From NCBI GenBank assembly GCA_004835665.1, contig RBKR01000018.1, positions 124,001 through 188,000 of the forward strand: a DNA stretch of 64,000 nucleotides, given 5' to 3'. Below the pieces are notes generated by a model. The model was not told where the DNA came from and made no database searches. It saw only the letters and a program-made list of their open reading frames with translations. Below are positions 1-10,772 of the stretch, in pieces. Numbering within the stretch: position 1 is the first letter of the stretch; each line of letters opens with the position of its first letter. Made by a program: the position numbers and the translations under genes. The stretch comes from Phoma sp. XZ068 (Eukaryota > Ascomycota > Dothideomycetes > Pleosporales > Didymellaceae).

Positions 1-642
1 GGCGATTGGGGTCGTACTCCGGCTGGGCTTTCGCCTGACGGATGTACTCCATGATCTTGTGTTCACCTTCTCCGGGAACTTCGTGGCCAGACAGGACGAC
101 TTCCACGCCCTGCCAGTCGAGGTCCTCGGAGACCTTTTTGTTGATGAAATACTTCAGCTGCTGTGTGAGCTTCGCCATGAACTCGGTACCGGGGGTGATG
201 CAGTTGCTGTCGAAAGGGGCCTCCTTGGGCATTTCGACACCCTCCTTGATCGCCTTCTCTCGAGCCTTTTCAGCGTCGAGAGCGGTGCGGAAGCGGCGAG
301 CGCGCTGCTGGTTCATCTTGGCGCGCGGGGCGACGCCGTCGATGGCCATGAAGAAGAGCTGCTTGGGCTTGATTTTGCCAAACAAGTGCTCGATGTAGTT
401 GAAGATGGCGATGAACATCTTGTCCTCGGTCATGCGGGCGGTGGGGCCATCGGAGTCGTTGTGGGTGCAGTTGTGGATGATGCCGTTCATGTCGAGCTAC
501 ACTACATTAGAGTCATGGTGACGGACGGAGTGGAGGGACAAACGTAGAGACAGTCAAACTCGGGGATGCGGTTCTCAGCAATGAGCTGAGAGATGCCCGG
601 GTACCGCTCGGACATCCATCTGAAGAACTTGGGAACACCCAT
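1..642 (-). CDS. XRN1: 5'-3' exoribonuclease 1 (XRN1/Kem1), N-terminal part
   Basis: Cytoplasmic processive 5'-3' exoribonuclease that degrades decapped mRNA. Only the first ~198 codons are present; the gene runs off the left edge. Exon 1 is 642-544 (33 codons, opening MGVPKFFRWMSERYPGISQL) and exon 2 is 496-1. The 47-nt intron (497-543) has an unusual donor, GTTTGT, but phase 0 splicing gives ...DCLY/LDMNGI, the canonical XRN N-terminal block. Hallmarks seen downstream: MAIDGVAPRAKMNQQRARRFR, the SNCITPGTEFM segment and SGHEVPGEGEHKIM, which carry acidic metal-binding residues of the XRN catalytic core. These favour the cytoplasmic XRN1 type over nuclear Rat1, judged from memory of the family. 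It is transcribed divergently from the WD40 gene at 1015 with 372 bp between the start codons. Confidence 0.95.
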
Positions 643-1014
643 GATTACTGCTGCGTTCTAGGTGGTGTAGAAAAGTGTCGTGGATGAAATGCGAAGGCGC
701 AGGCGTGGGTGTCGCAGGAGCGAGCGGTGAAGGTGCGGTGGGGTGAAGAAAGCGCAAGCAGCGCTGTGGGCGCAAAGGCAAACAATAGAGGATGGTTCTC
801 GACGCTGGGGTCTTCAAAGAGTGGAGAGTCGTCGGCGGCGGGTTGATATGATGCTGCAGCGCCAAGCCCGCGAGTGGCGGAGACCCTTGTCCCGCAAGGC
901 GGTCAGAACAGGCACGAAGGCTAGCGCCGACACGCCGACGCGATTGCGCGCGTCTCTCCACACCAGTGAGCATCTCGACATTTCGACACTCGACACTTCG
1001 ACTGCACGCCCACA
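643..1014. promoter_or_regulatory. shared divergent promoter region, XRN1 / HAT2-like
   Basis: 372 bp lie between the two divergent start codons (642 minus, 1015 plus). The stretch is GC-rich and has no convincing coding potential on either strand. By position it must hold the 5' leaders and core promoters of both genes. I see no clear TATA box. Confidence 0.5.
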
Positions 1015-2415
1015 ATGGACGAGACGATGAGCGAAGAGCACAGCGCGCGCAGCAACGAGGACCAGCAGGAGGAGGCCGAGCACAAGATCATCAACGAGGA
1101 GTACAAGATATGGAAGAAGAACTCGGTCTTCCTCTACGACATGCTGTACGGGCGCGCGCTCGAGTGGCCGACGCTGACGACGCAGTGGCTGCCGGACAAG
1201 AAGCCGTATGTTGACTACCGATGGAGGAATCAGCAAGAGACATACTGACCCGCCCAGCGTCGAGGGCACCGGCATGAGCCAGCACCGCGTCCTGCTCGGC
1301 ACCCACACGTCCAACCAGGCGCAGAACTACCTCCAGATCGCCCACTGCGAGATCCCCGACTTCCGCACCCCCGAGCCCGCCGACCTCAGCGAGGACCGCG
1401 ACGAGGTCGGCGGCCACGGCCACGCCAAGCGGCCCTTTGACTTCAAGATTGTGCAGAAGATCAACCACCCGGGCGAGGTCAACAAGGCCCGCTACCAGCC
1501 CCAGAACCCGGACATCATCGCGACCCTGTGCACCGACGGCCGCGCGCTCATCTTCGACCGCACAAAACACCCCCTGCAGCCCAAGGGCGACGCCGTGCAG
1601 TTTGAAGCAGAGTGTGTTGGCCACGAAAAGGAGGGCTTTGCGCTCAGCTGGAGCCCCTTCCACGAGGGGCACCTGGCCACCGGCGGCGAGGACACGACCG
1701 TCAAGACGTGGGACATCAAGAGCGGCTTCTCCAAGGCCAACAAGTCCATCAGCCCCACCGCCTCGTACACCGTCCACAGCGCCACTGTCAACGACGTGCA
1801 GTACCACCCCATCCACAGCTTCCTCATCGGGTCAGCGTCGGATGATCTCACCTGGCAGGTCATCGACACCCGCATGGAGTCGCACAAGACAGCCCTCTGG
1901 CGCAAGGTCGCCCACACCGACGCCGTCAACAGCATCGCCTTCCACCCCGAGTTCGACTCGCTGCTGGCCACCGGCTCTGCAGACAGGACCATTGGCATCT
2001 GGGATCTGCGCAACTTTGAGAAGCCGCTGCACAGCCTGCAGGGCCACCGCAGCGACGTCATTGGCCTGCAGTGGCACCCCCAGGACGCCGCCATCCTCGC
2101 AAGTTCCAGCTACGACCGCCGCATCTTGCTGTGGGACACCAGCAAGATTGGCGACGAGCAGACGCAGGAGGAGGCTGAAGACGGGCCGCCTGAATTGTAT
2201 GTTCTCTTCTACCCTATGTGATTTGTACTGACCCTCCCAGACTCTACATGCATGGTGGCTTCACAAACAGAATCTGCGACTTCGACTGGAACAAGAACGA
2301 CCCCTGGGTCATGATGGGCGCCGCAGAAGACAACCAGCTGCAGATCTTCCGCCCCGCCCGCAAGCTCGTCGAGCCCGTCCAGCAGACCGTCAACCATGGA
2401 GAGGTTTCAGACTAG
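1015..2415 (+). CDS. HAT2: Histone-binding WD40 protein, RBAP48/Msi1/HAT2 family
   Basis: Histone H3/H4 chaperone subunit of the type found in Hat1 acetyltransferase, CAF-1 and chromatin-modifying complexes. Exons 1015-1205, 1258-2196 and 2241-2415 give 434 aa. Introns are 52 and 44 nt and both junctions keep phase (DKKP/VEGTG and PPEL/LYMHGG). The N-terminal helix INEEYKIWKKNSVFLYD...LEWPTL is the family signature for histone H4 binding. Seven WD repeats follow, with clear blades at GHEKEGFALSWSP, TVHSATVNDVQYHP, AHTDAVNSIAFHP and GHRSDVIGLQWHP, and the family insert GPPELLYMHGG. Hat2 is favoured over the CAF-1 paralogue by overall resemblance only; that assignment needs a tree. Confidence 0.93.
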
Positions 2416-2959
2416 ACTGAGCTGTCATTTCCAGGCTGACGTGCAGTTGTAGATGGACAGCAAGTACTTGGCCTCAGCGGTAGCAGTAGAAACCGCACAC
2501 TCCCCGGTTGTCGAGCGAGAAAGACTCAGCCCCCGTGCATCGGGAGAGGTAGCGTGTTCACTTGCACCACAGGCCGTGAAAAGGGGACGAGGTCGCCCGC
2601 GTAAATACCCGCGACCTGAAGAGAGTTGATGGCAGTAAGGGCGTTGGGCGCGAACGGATATCCAGAGCAGCGTCAGCTCATGAATCAATACAATTTTTCA
2701 ATTACCATAGTGTTGTGATTACTTTTATGACGTAGATGATCAGTTCAGCAGCTGCAACACAACACTCTACCAGATGTCGTCAAGGTTTAATATTGGAGGT
2801 GATCAATTCCTGTTTTGTTCTGCAGATACCCGCACCCGTTGAACCACCGAGGTCCAAACCAGTGGCCTGAGCTCAAGCTCCCCGCATTCGTCCTTCCATC
2901 ACGCTACTTAACAAACACTCCCCAAACCACCACCACCACACTCACTTCGAACCGCCACA
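2416..2959. other. intergenic region, HAT2-like to dephospho-CoA kinase
   Basis: 544 bp holding the 3' end of the upstream gene and the promoter of the downstream one. Short frames here do not resemble proteins. The last ~100 bp before 2960 are C/A-rich (CCACCACCACCA-type), typical of a fungal 5' leader. Confidence 0.4.
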
Positions 2960-3787
2960 ATGCTCCTCCTCGGCCTCACCGGCTCCATCGCAACCGGCAA
3001 ATCCACCGTGTCCTCCCTCCTCCGCTCAGCCCCCTACTCCCTCCCCATCATCGACGCCGACCTCATCGCACGCCAGGTAGTCGAGCCAGGGACACCAGGC
3101 TACCGGGCAATTGTATCGTATTTTGCGCCCAGCACGCCCGACCTATTACTCCCCTCCACATCCACATCCACCTCCACATCAACCTCCACACGCAATGCCC
3201 CCCCACTCAACCGGCCCGCCCTCGGCCGCCGCGTCTTCGGCACCGGCGCAGACCGCGAACGCGATCGTAAAGTACTAAACAGCATCGTGCACCCCGCCGT
3301 GCGCAAAGAAATGTACAAACAGCTCATCTACGCCTACCTCCGCGGCCACTGGGCGGTGGTGCTCGACGTCCCGCTCCTCTTCGAAAGCGGGTGGGAGCGG
3401 TACTGCGGGAGTATCGTTGTGGTCGGGGTATCAGACCCTGCGATCCAGATTGCGCGGTTGCGCGCGAGGGATGCGCATCTTAGTGAGGAGGATGCGAGGA
3501 ATAGGGTGCTGAGTCAGGGGGATATACGCGAGAAGGCGGAGCGGTGTTTGAGGAGGGGGGAGGGGAGGGGCGTGGTCGTGTGGAATGATAAGGATAAGAA
3601 GCATTTGGAACAGGAGGTTAAGAGGGTTATGGAGGATGTGAGGAGGAGGAGTCCGTGGTGGTGGGGGATGTTGCTGTGGGTTGTGCCGCCGCTCGGACTG
3701 GCGAGTGGGCTGTGGAGTTGGTGGAGGATGCGCAGGGTGCAGTTGAGTTGGGAGGAGATGAAGAGGAGGGAGAAGGCGAAGTTGTAG
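2960..3787 (+). CDS. CAB5: Dephospho-CoA kinase (CoaE/Cab5)
   Basis: Catalyses the last step of coenzyme A synthesis, ATP-dependent phosphorylation of dephospho-CoA. One exon, 275 aa. The P-loop GSIATGKS is at residues 8-15, followed by the family motif IIDADLIARQVVEPG (~30-45) with its catalytic Asp, then HPAVRKEM and DVPLLFESGWE. A Ser/Thr low-complexity insert (STSTSTSTSTST) sits at ~66-78 and is encoded by a CCACAT-type microsatellite. The C-terminus (~231-256) is a Trp-rich hydrophobic segment followed by a basic tail, so the enzyme is probably membrane-anchored. The start was chosen as the first ATG, in a CACAATG context, directly before the P-loop. Confidence 0.95.
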   Translation: MLLLGLTGSIATGKSTVSSLLRSAPYSLPIIDADLIARQVVEPGTPGYRAIVSYFAPSTPDLLLPSTSTSTSTSTSTRNAPPLNRPALGRRVFGTGADRERDRKVLNSIVHPAVRKEMYKQLIYAYLRGHWAVVLDVPLLFESGWERYCGSIVVVGVSDPAIQIARLRARDAHLSEEDARNRVLSQGDIREKAERCLRRGEGRGVVVWNDKDKKHLEQEVKRVMEDVRRRSPWWWGMLLWVVPPLGLASGLWSWWRMRRVQLSWEEMKRREKAKL

Positions 3788-4041
3788 TGGATTTTAGGTG
3801 GGGGTGTGTTTTGCGTATGATATCCTGATTTCCAGCATGAAGCTGTAGTGCGGTACTATAACTGTACCGCGGTAGACTCCTTGATTTGGGCGTTTATGCA
3901 TAGTACCGTCTTTTGGCTTCTTCGTCTTCACTTTCACTTCACCTTCACCTCCCCTTCCATCCACCGTTCTTTTCCCTTCTCTCAGTTCGTTTCCTCTTCA
4001 ACCTCCATCACCAACCGTTCATCCTCACAATTCACTGCAAA

Positions 4042-5739
4042 ATGAGCTCAACAGCACCCTCCTTCATAGACGACCACATCTCACTCACACACCGCCTCCC
4101 CCGCACGCACCTCCCCTCCCAGCCCGACAGTACAGCGCCCTCCTCCGCATCAGGATATACAGGAAGTTTCATCGACGACAGCTTCGATCCTGGCTTCGAC
4201 CCGCGCCCACACTCCAAGAAACCCGCGCCTCGACACGCTGTTGAAGCAGGACACTGGAACGACAGCATCGCGCGCGCTGTGAGCGGGGATGTGCGGCGTA
4301 CTTTATCGCGGGTACGGGAGCTGGGTAGGATTGATGTTCGTCACAATACTACTACACTGGAGCGTAGGAGAAGGGAGAAGGAGGAGAAGAATAAGGATGG
4401 GGTGGTGAGAGTGTCTGCGCCGAGGAGGTGGGGTACGTTCGTTATTAAAGAAGATGGAGATGGTGGACGGGTGGTGCTGATTGAGAGGGGGAGGGAGTTT
4501 GATTCTGGAGTCTTGGGTACTACTAATACGATAAATCAAGGGGGTGTAAAAGAAGGAGAAGGAAACGGGGAGGTGAAGAGGTGGGTTAGAGTTGCTGGTG
4601 AGGTTACAACACCTCTTGCAGGGTTGAAGGAGAAGGAGAAGGAGGGCGTTTACTCTCACAGCACACACGGAGAGAAAGTACGCACGCTGTCCGGATCTCC
4701 ATCCCCCTCCTCCCCCACCTCATCCTCCTTCGAAGCCAACGACGACGACGATGACGTTGAAGAATATCCTTCCAACCTCCTCTCACCAACGCAGTTCTTC
4801 ATGACAGGCGGTCTAAGCGGATGGCCTTCTCCAGCTCCTCACTCACCTCCCACTCCACACGCGGTTTGGGATGCAAAGACTGTCAAGACATGCAGCCCAG
4901 TGCGGTCGCCATACAGCAATTGGCCATCGCCTGCTACAACGTCCGCAAGATCAAGCAGGTCCAGTAAATATGAGATACAGGGATCAAATCCTGACCGTAG
5001 AAGCAGATACTCTCCTCGCCGCAGGAGAGAGGACGCAGCATCATCATCAACTCACTCTATTTACAAGACACCCACCATCGTGGAGGTCATGTATGACGAG
5101 ACGCCACCGGGCGAAGTATCGTCGCTTGCTAGCTGGGGCGAGGCAAAGGCAGGGAGTGCACGCAGTTGGAGTGAGGAACACAGTGAGAAAAATGGCGGTG
5201 CGTGGGGAGGGGCAGATACTGGGATTGTTGGGAGTTTTGGGGGTGCGAAAGCCAGTGATGCAGGATGGGGAGGTTCAGTTGAGGGTTCACAATGGGCTGG
5301 CAGTCGAGCAAGCGTTCACAGATGGAATGATGATGAGAGAGCATCGAAACATGACGACAACCACTGGGATGGCTTCGAGCGGCTGAAAAGCATGAGCGAG
5401 GTCAGCGTTAAAGGAAGCGGGAGTGAGCGAAGCTGGCCAAGTGGTGAAAGTCACCACAGCTATGGAAGCCATCACAGTCGCAGACATCGCAGCGACATAA
5501 CCCGCACCAGACGTCACTCCAACAGCCCATCTACATCCAAAGCCAGCGCCAGCGCCAGCGCCAGCAACGCGTGGTCCAAGCAAGGGAGCGGCAAACTCGT
5601 CCCGGCGCGAAACCACCCCACCTACCAAAACGGCTTCGACGAAGACAACGAAACGTATCTCAACGAGACGTGGGGCGGGATTCCCGTGCGCGTGGCGTCG
5701 CGGACGAGTGTCGCGGGATGGGATGAAGGACGCCGGTGA
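4042..5739 (+). CDS. Disordered protein of unknown function
   Basis: A 565-aa frame without introns; I do not recognise a family. The start at 4042 is the first true ATG, since the frame upstream is open but lacks ATG. The N-terminus holds two similar short motifs, APSFIDDHIS and TGSFIDDSFD. Residues ~75-190 are basic and include a predicted helical stretch (LERRRREKEEKNK) and the RRWGTFVIKEDG motif, the best candidate for a folded core. The rest is Ser/Gly/Trp-rich and low complexity, with an acidic run (NDDDDDVEEY) and an SASASASA tract. It lies 254 bp after the CoA kinase gene on the same strand. Codon use looks coding throughout. Function unknown. Confidence 0.7.
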   Translation: MSSTAPSFIDDHISLTHRLPRTHLPSQPDSTAPSSASGYTGSFIDDSFDPGFDPRPHSKKPAPRHAVEAGHWNDSIARAVSGDVRRTLSRVRELGRIDVRHNTTTLERRRREKEEKNKDGVVRVSAPRRWGTFVIKEDGDGGRVVLIERGREFDSGVLGTTNTINQGGVKEGEGNGEVKRWVRVAGEVTTPLAGLKEKEKEGVYSHSTHGEKVRTLSGSPSPSSPTSSSFEANDDDDDVEEYPSNLLSPTQFFMTGGLSGWPSPAPHSPPTPHAVWDAKTVKTCSPVRSPYSNWPSPATTSARSSRSSKYEIQGSNPDRRSRYSPRRRREDAASSSTHSIYKTPTIVEVMYDETPPGEVSSLASWGEAKAGSARSWSEEHSEKNGGAWGGADTGIVGSFGGAKASDAGWGGSVEGSQWAGSRASVHRWNDDERASKHDDNHWDGFERLKSMSEVSVKGSGSERSWPSGESHHSYGSHHSRRHRSDITRTRRHSNSPSTSKASASASASNAWSKQGSGKLVPARNHPTYQNGFDEDNETYLNETWGGIPVRVASRTSVAGWDEGRR

Positions 5740-6645
5740 TCTGGGGAACAACAAAGAAAGAGGCAAGGACCGGACCGTTATGGAGAAGCAATACGATGAT
5801 CTACCCGTTATGCAGGAGGTGTTTCCATGACGGTTGGAAGAATTGGCATGGGCGATGATCACGGTACTATGGTAGAGTGGTGAAAACGCGTAAGTGGTGC
5901 GAGACGCGAACACCACACCAGGGAGCACGCACGCATCTCGCGCTCTGACAACAGCATCTCACGACTCTACGCGAGCGGGGCTCCACTCCTTCCATCGTTC
6001 CTCAGCTCCACAAGAGTAAAAGTGCAGCACGCACGATCCGGGGTTCACGTCAACGCGAAGTTTCGCATCACTCGCGCGTTCGCGACCTGGCTACACAAGA
6101 CTAAACATAAGCAGACGTGCAGGTACCGAAACCTGCACGAAGCAACGCCAGCCAGTCAGTGGGCGCCGCATAGAGAGTGGCGTGCTACAAATCAAGGTTT
6201 CGGGAGCGGATCCCTGCGGCGGTGGGCGAATGTGCGTGATGGTGGAGCATGCAGACGCGCCTTGGGCGGACAGACGGCGCGCTAGACGCATGGGGAACGC
6301 GTCGCCAGGCATTGATTAGAAGCGTGTGCCCGCTCGAGGGAGGGTGATTCCTGACTGACTCGGATTCCGGCCGTTTGCTTCTTCGCTGTTGCTGCCTCTT
6401 TGTTACTTTCAGCTTTGTTGTGAAGAAGGGATTTGTGCGATATCTGTTCTGCTGCTTGTTGCTCGGACGACCGTTGGCTCTTCTTTAGCTGCCGAATCGC
6501 GACACGTCGGACCCCGCTTGTCGTGTACCGTCAGCGTTCAACTACACCGCGCACTGCACCGCTCTACACCGCGCGCTTCTACTGCAATTACATATCTGGA
6601 CTCAAAGGACTATTATCTCGATATAACGCCGCCTGTTGATCAGAA
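5740..6645. other. intergenic region with long 5' leader of next gene
   Basis: 906 bp with no supported gene. The last ~250 bp are pyrimidine-rich and run into CAGAAATGG at 6646, as expected for a promoter and leader. Frames on both strands look non-coding. Confidence 0.4.
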
Positions 6646-7904
6646 ATGGCTACTTTCACGCGTCAGCCGTTTGGCGAGATCAGCACGCCGCGCCTGCAGG
6701 CCCTCGGCAGCTCCAAGAACAGGCAGAACGGTAAGACGAGTTGAAAGTCACGCAGAGACGGCTGCTAAACTTCTTTCCAGCCCTCGCGCCCAGCACTCCC
6801 AGCTTTGCGTGCCCGCTGAAGCCCAGCGCGCCGTGCTCAATCGGGAAGCGCCAGCGCGAGCCCGAGATCTTCGAGGACGACTGCGAAAACACCGACCCCG
6901 CCGTCTTCAGCTCGCCCTCGAAGAAGTCGCGCGCGGGGAGTGACGGATTCGTGAAGCCCGCCCGGTTTTCCATGGTGTCGGCCCCTGCCAGGCCCAGCGC
7001 GTCTCTCACCGCCTCTCCAGCCACCTCTATCCCTTCAATCCGCAAGTCGCTCTCTTCGCCAAACACCGCCAAGTCAACACCCATCAGCCACAGCCGCGGA
7101 TCCCCCAAGAACAAGCGCCTCCACGCCATCTCCAAGCGTCGCGCATCCAGTTCGCCCTTCCGCCGCGTGGACCCACCTTCTTTCTCGCAAAGCGCGCTCC
7201 CCTTCTCCATCGACGCCGCCCTCAGCGGCACAATCTCAAACTACACCCCCAAGCCCGTCTCTACCGCGCCACCCACGCCCGCGCCCCAAGCCTCAGCACT
7301 GGAGGAGTCCATGCCCAAGAGCTGGTTCTTCGAGATCCACGAAGACACGCCCGAACAAGAAGCCGCCAATCTAATGGAACACTCCGCCTCGGTACTAGAC
7401 ATCAGCTCCGACGACGACGCGTGCACCAAGGCCCGTAACGACGAGCTTGCCCGGGGGAAGGAGAATATTCCGCCGCCGGACTTCACACCATCTCGCACCG
7501 CAGCCGCAGCCGTAGAGTTTGACGACGGCGAAGAAACAGAAATCGAGACTGAGGAGCCTGTTAAAAGACTGCGCTTGAGGAATATCACCCAAGACTCCAT
7601 GGATGAAGATCGTCGGCCGCTCGGCGATTTACCCCCAAGTGAGTTCTACGCCGAGGGCTGCGATGCTACTTCCTACGTCACTGTTGACACGGGGATTGAG
7701 CGGCCGTCGAGGCTATCGAGGGAGGTCGACGTTGATTCTGCGGTTGAGAACGTGGATCCTGTGAAAAAGTGCGTTAAGCCTGTTGTTGAAGACATCGCGG
7801 CGGTGGAGTCGGGGACGGAGTGTGGGACAGTAAGCGAAGCGCAGGGTGACGTGGAAGAGAGCAAGACAATAACGAGGGGTGAGGTGGATGGTGAGCAACC
7901 TTAG
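6646..7904 (+). CDS. Conserved-looking disordered protein with KEN box
   Basis: Exons 6646-6730 and 6781-7904 (50-nt intron) give 402 aa. The N-terminus MATFTRQPFGEISTPRLQAL runs through the splice junction into ALAPSTPSF without a phase break. Short motif-like blocks stand out of a disordered chain: SSPSKKSR, RGSPKNKRLHAISKRRASSSPFRRV (NLS-like), SWFFEIHEDTPEQEAANLMEHSASVLDIS, and GKENIPP with a KEN box at residues 255-257. KEN boxes mark APC/C substrates, so a cell-cycle-regulated nuclear protein is a reasonable guess but unproven. Many SP/TP sites suit proline-directed kinases. I know no enzymatic domain here. Confidence 0.75.
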
Positions 7905-10772
7905 CGTCGTTTCTGCTTGGTTCTTGCTGCGTTCGTTGCGACATACTTAATCCTGTCTTGTCTTGTCTGTCTTGTCACGATGCGACGCTGTCACGATATT
8001 GGCGTTTGAATTGGCTTTGGCTTGGTGCGGTTGGCGTTTAGCTTTGGCTTTGGCTTTGGCTTTGGCTACTAGGGAGTATTTACTGTTTATATGGTGTTTG
8101 GTTTGGTTGGTCGGTTGGGATACGGATATACGGATGGATACCTCTGCTTTACTGTTGCTGTTAGTAGCGTTTGTTAATGCAATCCATATTTCACACTTTT
8201 ACTCGTTTTATCCACATCCTTGCATTCTCTGGTCTGCGGTTCTATCTATCTGTGGTTCGTTCTGTCAATGCAATCTTCGTTGTGAGATGGTGTGTAGGTG
8301 GATTTCCTAGTCTACCTGCAACCTCCCCCCCATTGCGCTTGTTCGTCCTATTTGTTAGGAGAGATGCAGTGCCAAACGTCTTCCGCCATACACTGCCTGC
8401 GAGATTGATAAAATGGTTATCCAGCTGACATGCAAAACAACTGCTATTACGTTTTCTGACCGATACCCGTCAAATGTCTTTTCCAACACCTTCCCCAGAT
8501 CTCCCACACCGAACGGACATTTCGATGGCAAACCTTGTCTTGCTGAAGAAGCGGGTATCCCTTATCACTCTCACTCGTACGAATAGTAGTAACGATGTGT
8601 ACGCAGACAGCATTTCAAGATCAGATGCTCGCCAACACGGGCCTTGGGTGGAGCCGTCGAGCGCGTCAATTCTCACCACTCGATGAGAAATTGGGAATGT
8701 GATAGTGTTAGTACGTGACATAACATAAGATTACAGGATAGGATAGACGTTTTTCTTCCACTTGATCGAGTTCGTGCGTTTGATGTTTAGTATCCAAGCA
8801 AACTCTCGGACGTGTGCTGGGGTTTATTTCTATTCTATTCGGTCCGGGCTGGATGGGAATATGAATGGCTCAAGCTGGTGATCTATTTTTTTTTCAATGT
8901 ACGTTGTATATTAGGATGGAATGGACGAGATGAACAAGACTTACCCGCAGCACAAGACTCATTGCAGTACATACGCTCCCCCCCCCCCCCCCGCCCCACT
9001 TCGCCACGATACTGGCGCATATGCTACAAATACCCAGGTATTACCAGACGCTATGACCGCAGATTGATACCCATGGACAGGAGGGAGCTCAAAAATCGTT
9101 CTCGTCTCCACAACTTGACTTAATCGGGTTGAAGGGAACAGCTGCGATATGGATCCAATCGTTAGGGTGAGTGGTACTTTGGTTTTCGTTCTACCCGAGA
9201 AGAGCGTGTGCATGGCTGTGCAATGCAATTGCTTTGGATGGGAAGCGTGGCTGGGAAGGGAGAGTTGGGTGTGATGCTTAGTGGCGCTGTGCTTGCTGAG
9301 ATGTTAGATGTCAGGTGTTGAACTAGCTCGGGCGTAGATGGATGTCTGGACCAAATAGTAGAGAGTTGAGGGTAGATAGACTAGAGCATGTCCTCGCAAG
9401 TGCGGTAATTGAAATACCAACTATCTTGATACAAGTGCATGTCTTGCAAACCGAAGGAAGGTGTGATTCCGCAGATGTGGAGTCTCGAGCGTCTCTTGAT
9501 TCTCGACGGCAGCAATATGTCGGTGACTTGTTTGGGAAGCTGGGTGCTACTTTTTCGATATGGCGTAGCAGCATATCAGGTATTTGCCAGAATCTCCTAA
9601 TGGACCCAAGGTTGATAAGGCCTGGACATTGTATGAGATGTTTAACAAGATAAGACCACTTAATCATAGGCTGATAGGATGACATGACAATGTTGTGAGT
9701 AAAAGAATGATGTACTGTAATGGTAGAGGTTAACGTCCTACTTATTGGAGCTGAAAAGGCTTGACATGATTCTGTAGATGGGAAGGAATAATGATCCTTC
9801 TCCTTAGCAGTTTTGGTTTGCCTCTGACAGGAAAAGTATACTCGCTATGATACTGCACCATGTAATACCAGGTAAAATAGGCCTGAAAATGTGTAGGAGC
9901 ACCTTCTACTGGCATATAGCTATTCTAAACCGTGCCGTGTCTTTAGTGAGTTATTATTAGTACCTGTATTCAAGGTTAGCACTCTTCTACTCTTTCGGTC
10001 CTCGACAAGGTCTACGTAGCGGCTTGTACTTGTTACAGGTGGTATGGTGTTGGACTATACTTTTGTTGTGGGCATGTTACACTGATTGGATTTTGGGTAC
10101 TAGAATGCGTAGGATTGAAGAGTAGCCTTCTATCAACAAAACCTCTGTAGGCGATACGGTCTTGGGTGGGCGGATAGGAGGAAAAACTTGCAAACCTGGT
10201 GTAGAACTTTGATAGATATGGAGTTTATCCTTGAGCTGTGGGAGTTGGGCCAGTGGAACAAGGTCTATTTACTTTTGGCTTGAGTCGTCACTTGTAGTCA
10301 TCTTGAAAGCGACGATGTTAGTAGAGTGAATAGAGCAGGAGGGTGGAAAAGGACGGATAGAGGGAAAGAGGTTTGTATCAGTTGTGTACCTGAGCACTTT
10401 GGATGATATGACAGGAAATAATGAAAATGATGATAAAGTGAAGGTGTGAACTATGTGCTACAAGCACGGAGGGATGATGACGCCAAGCAGTTCCGTTATG
10501 AAGTATTCGGGCGAGCGCGCAGGTCTATGAAGACTGGTAATACAAGCTGTATTAACTAACACTTTGTCATAATCTTCGTCAAAGCACGTCTTTAATGTAA
10601 ATGCTCAGACATGACACCGAAATACAGTGCATACGGTAGTCGACCGTTACAGCACTAGCCTAGCGCCATAGGGCTGAGTTCCGACCTCCGCGCAAGCTCC
10701 ATACGTGTTAGGACCACCTTGAACGCCCGCAAACACACAGCTCCCACACCACTCTCCTCTCCCGCCGACAAG
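7905..10772. other. 2.9-kb gene-poor region
   Basis: This is the longest stretch without a supported gene. It contains a hexanucleotide repeat (about 8041-8067, TTTGGC units), a run of 15 C at 8978-8992, and from ~9300 to 10560 AT-richer sequence with no reading frame that looks like protein on either strand. The first few hundred bases may be the 3' UTR of the preceding gene. I found no inverted repeats, tRNA or transposon coding remnants. Confidence 0.4.
8041..8067. repeat. TTTGGC hexanucleotide microsatellite
   Basis: Four consecutive GGCTTT/TTTGGC units, preceded by a degenerate copy a few bases upstream. It is non-coding and about 140 bp after the stop of the KEN-box gene. Confidence 0.8.
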
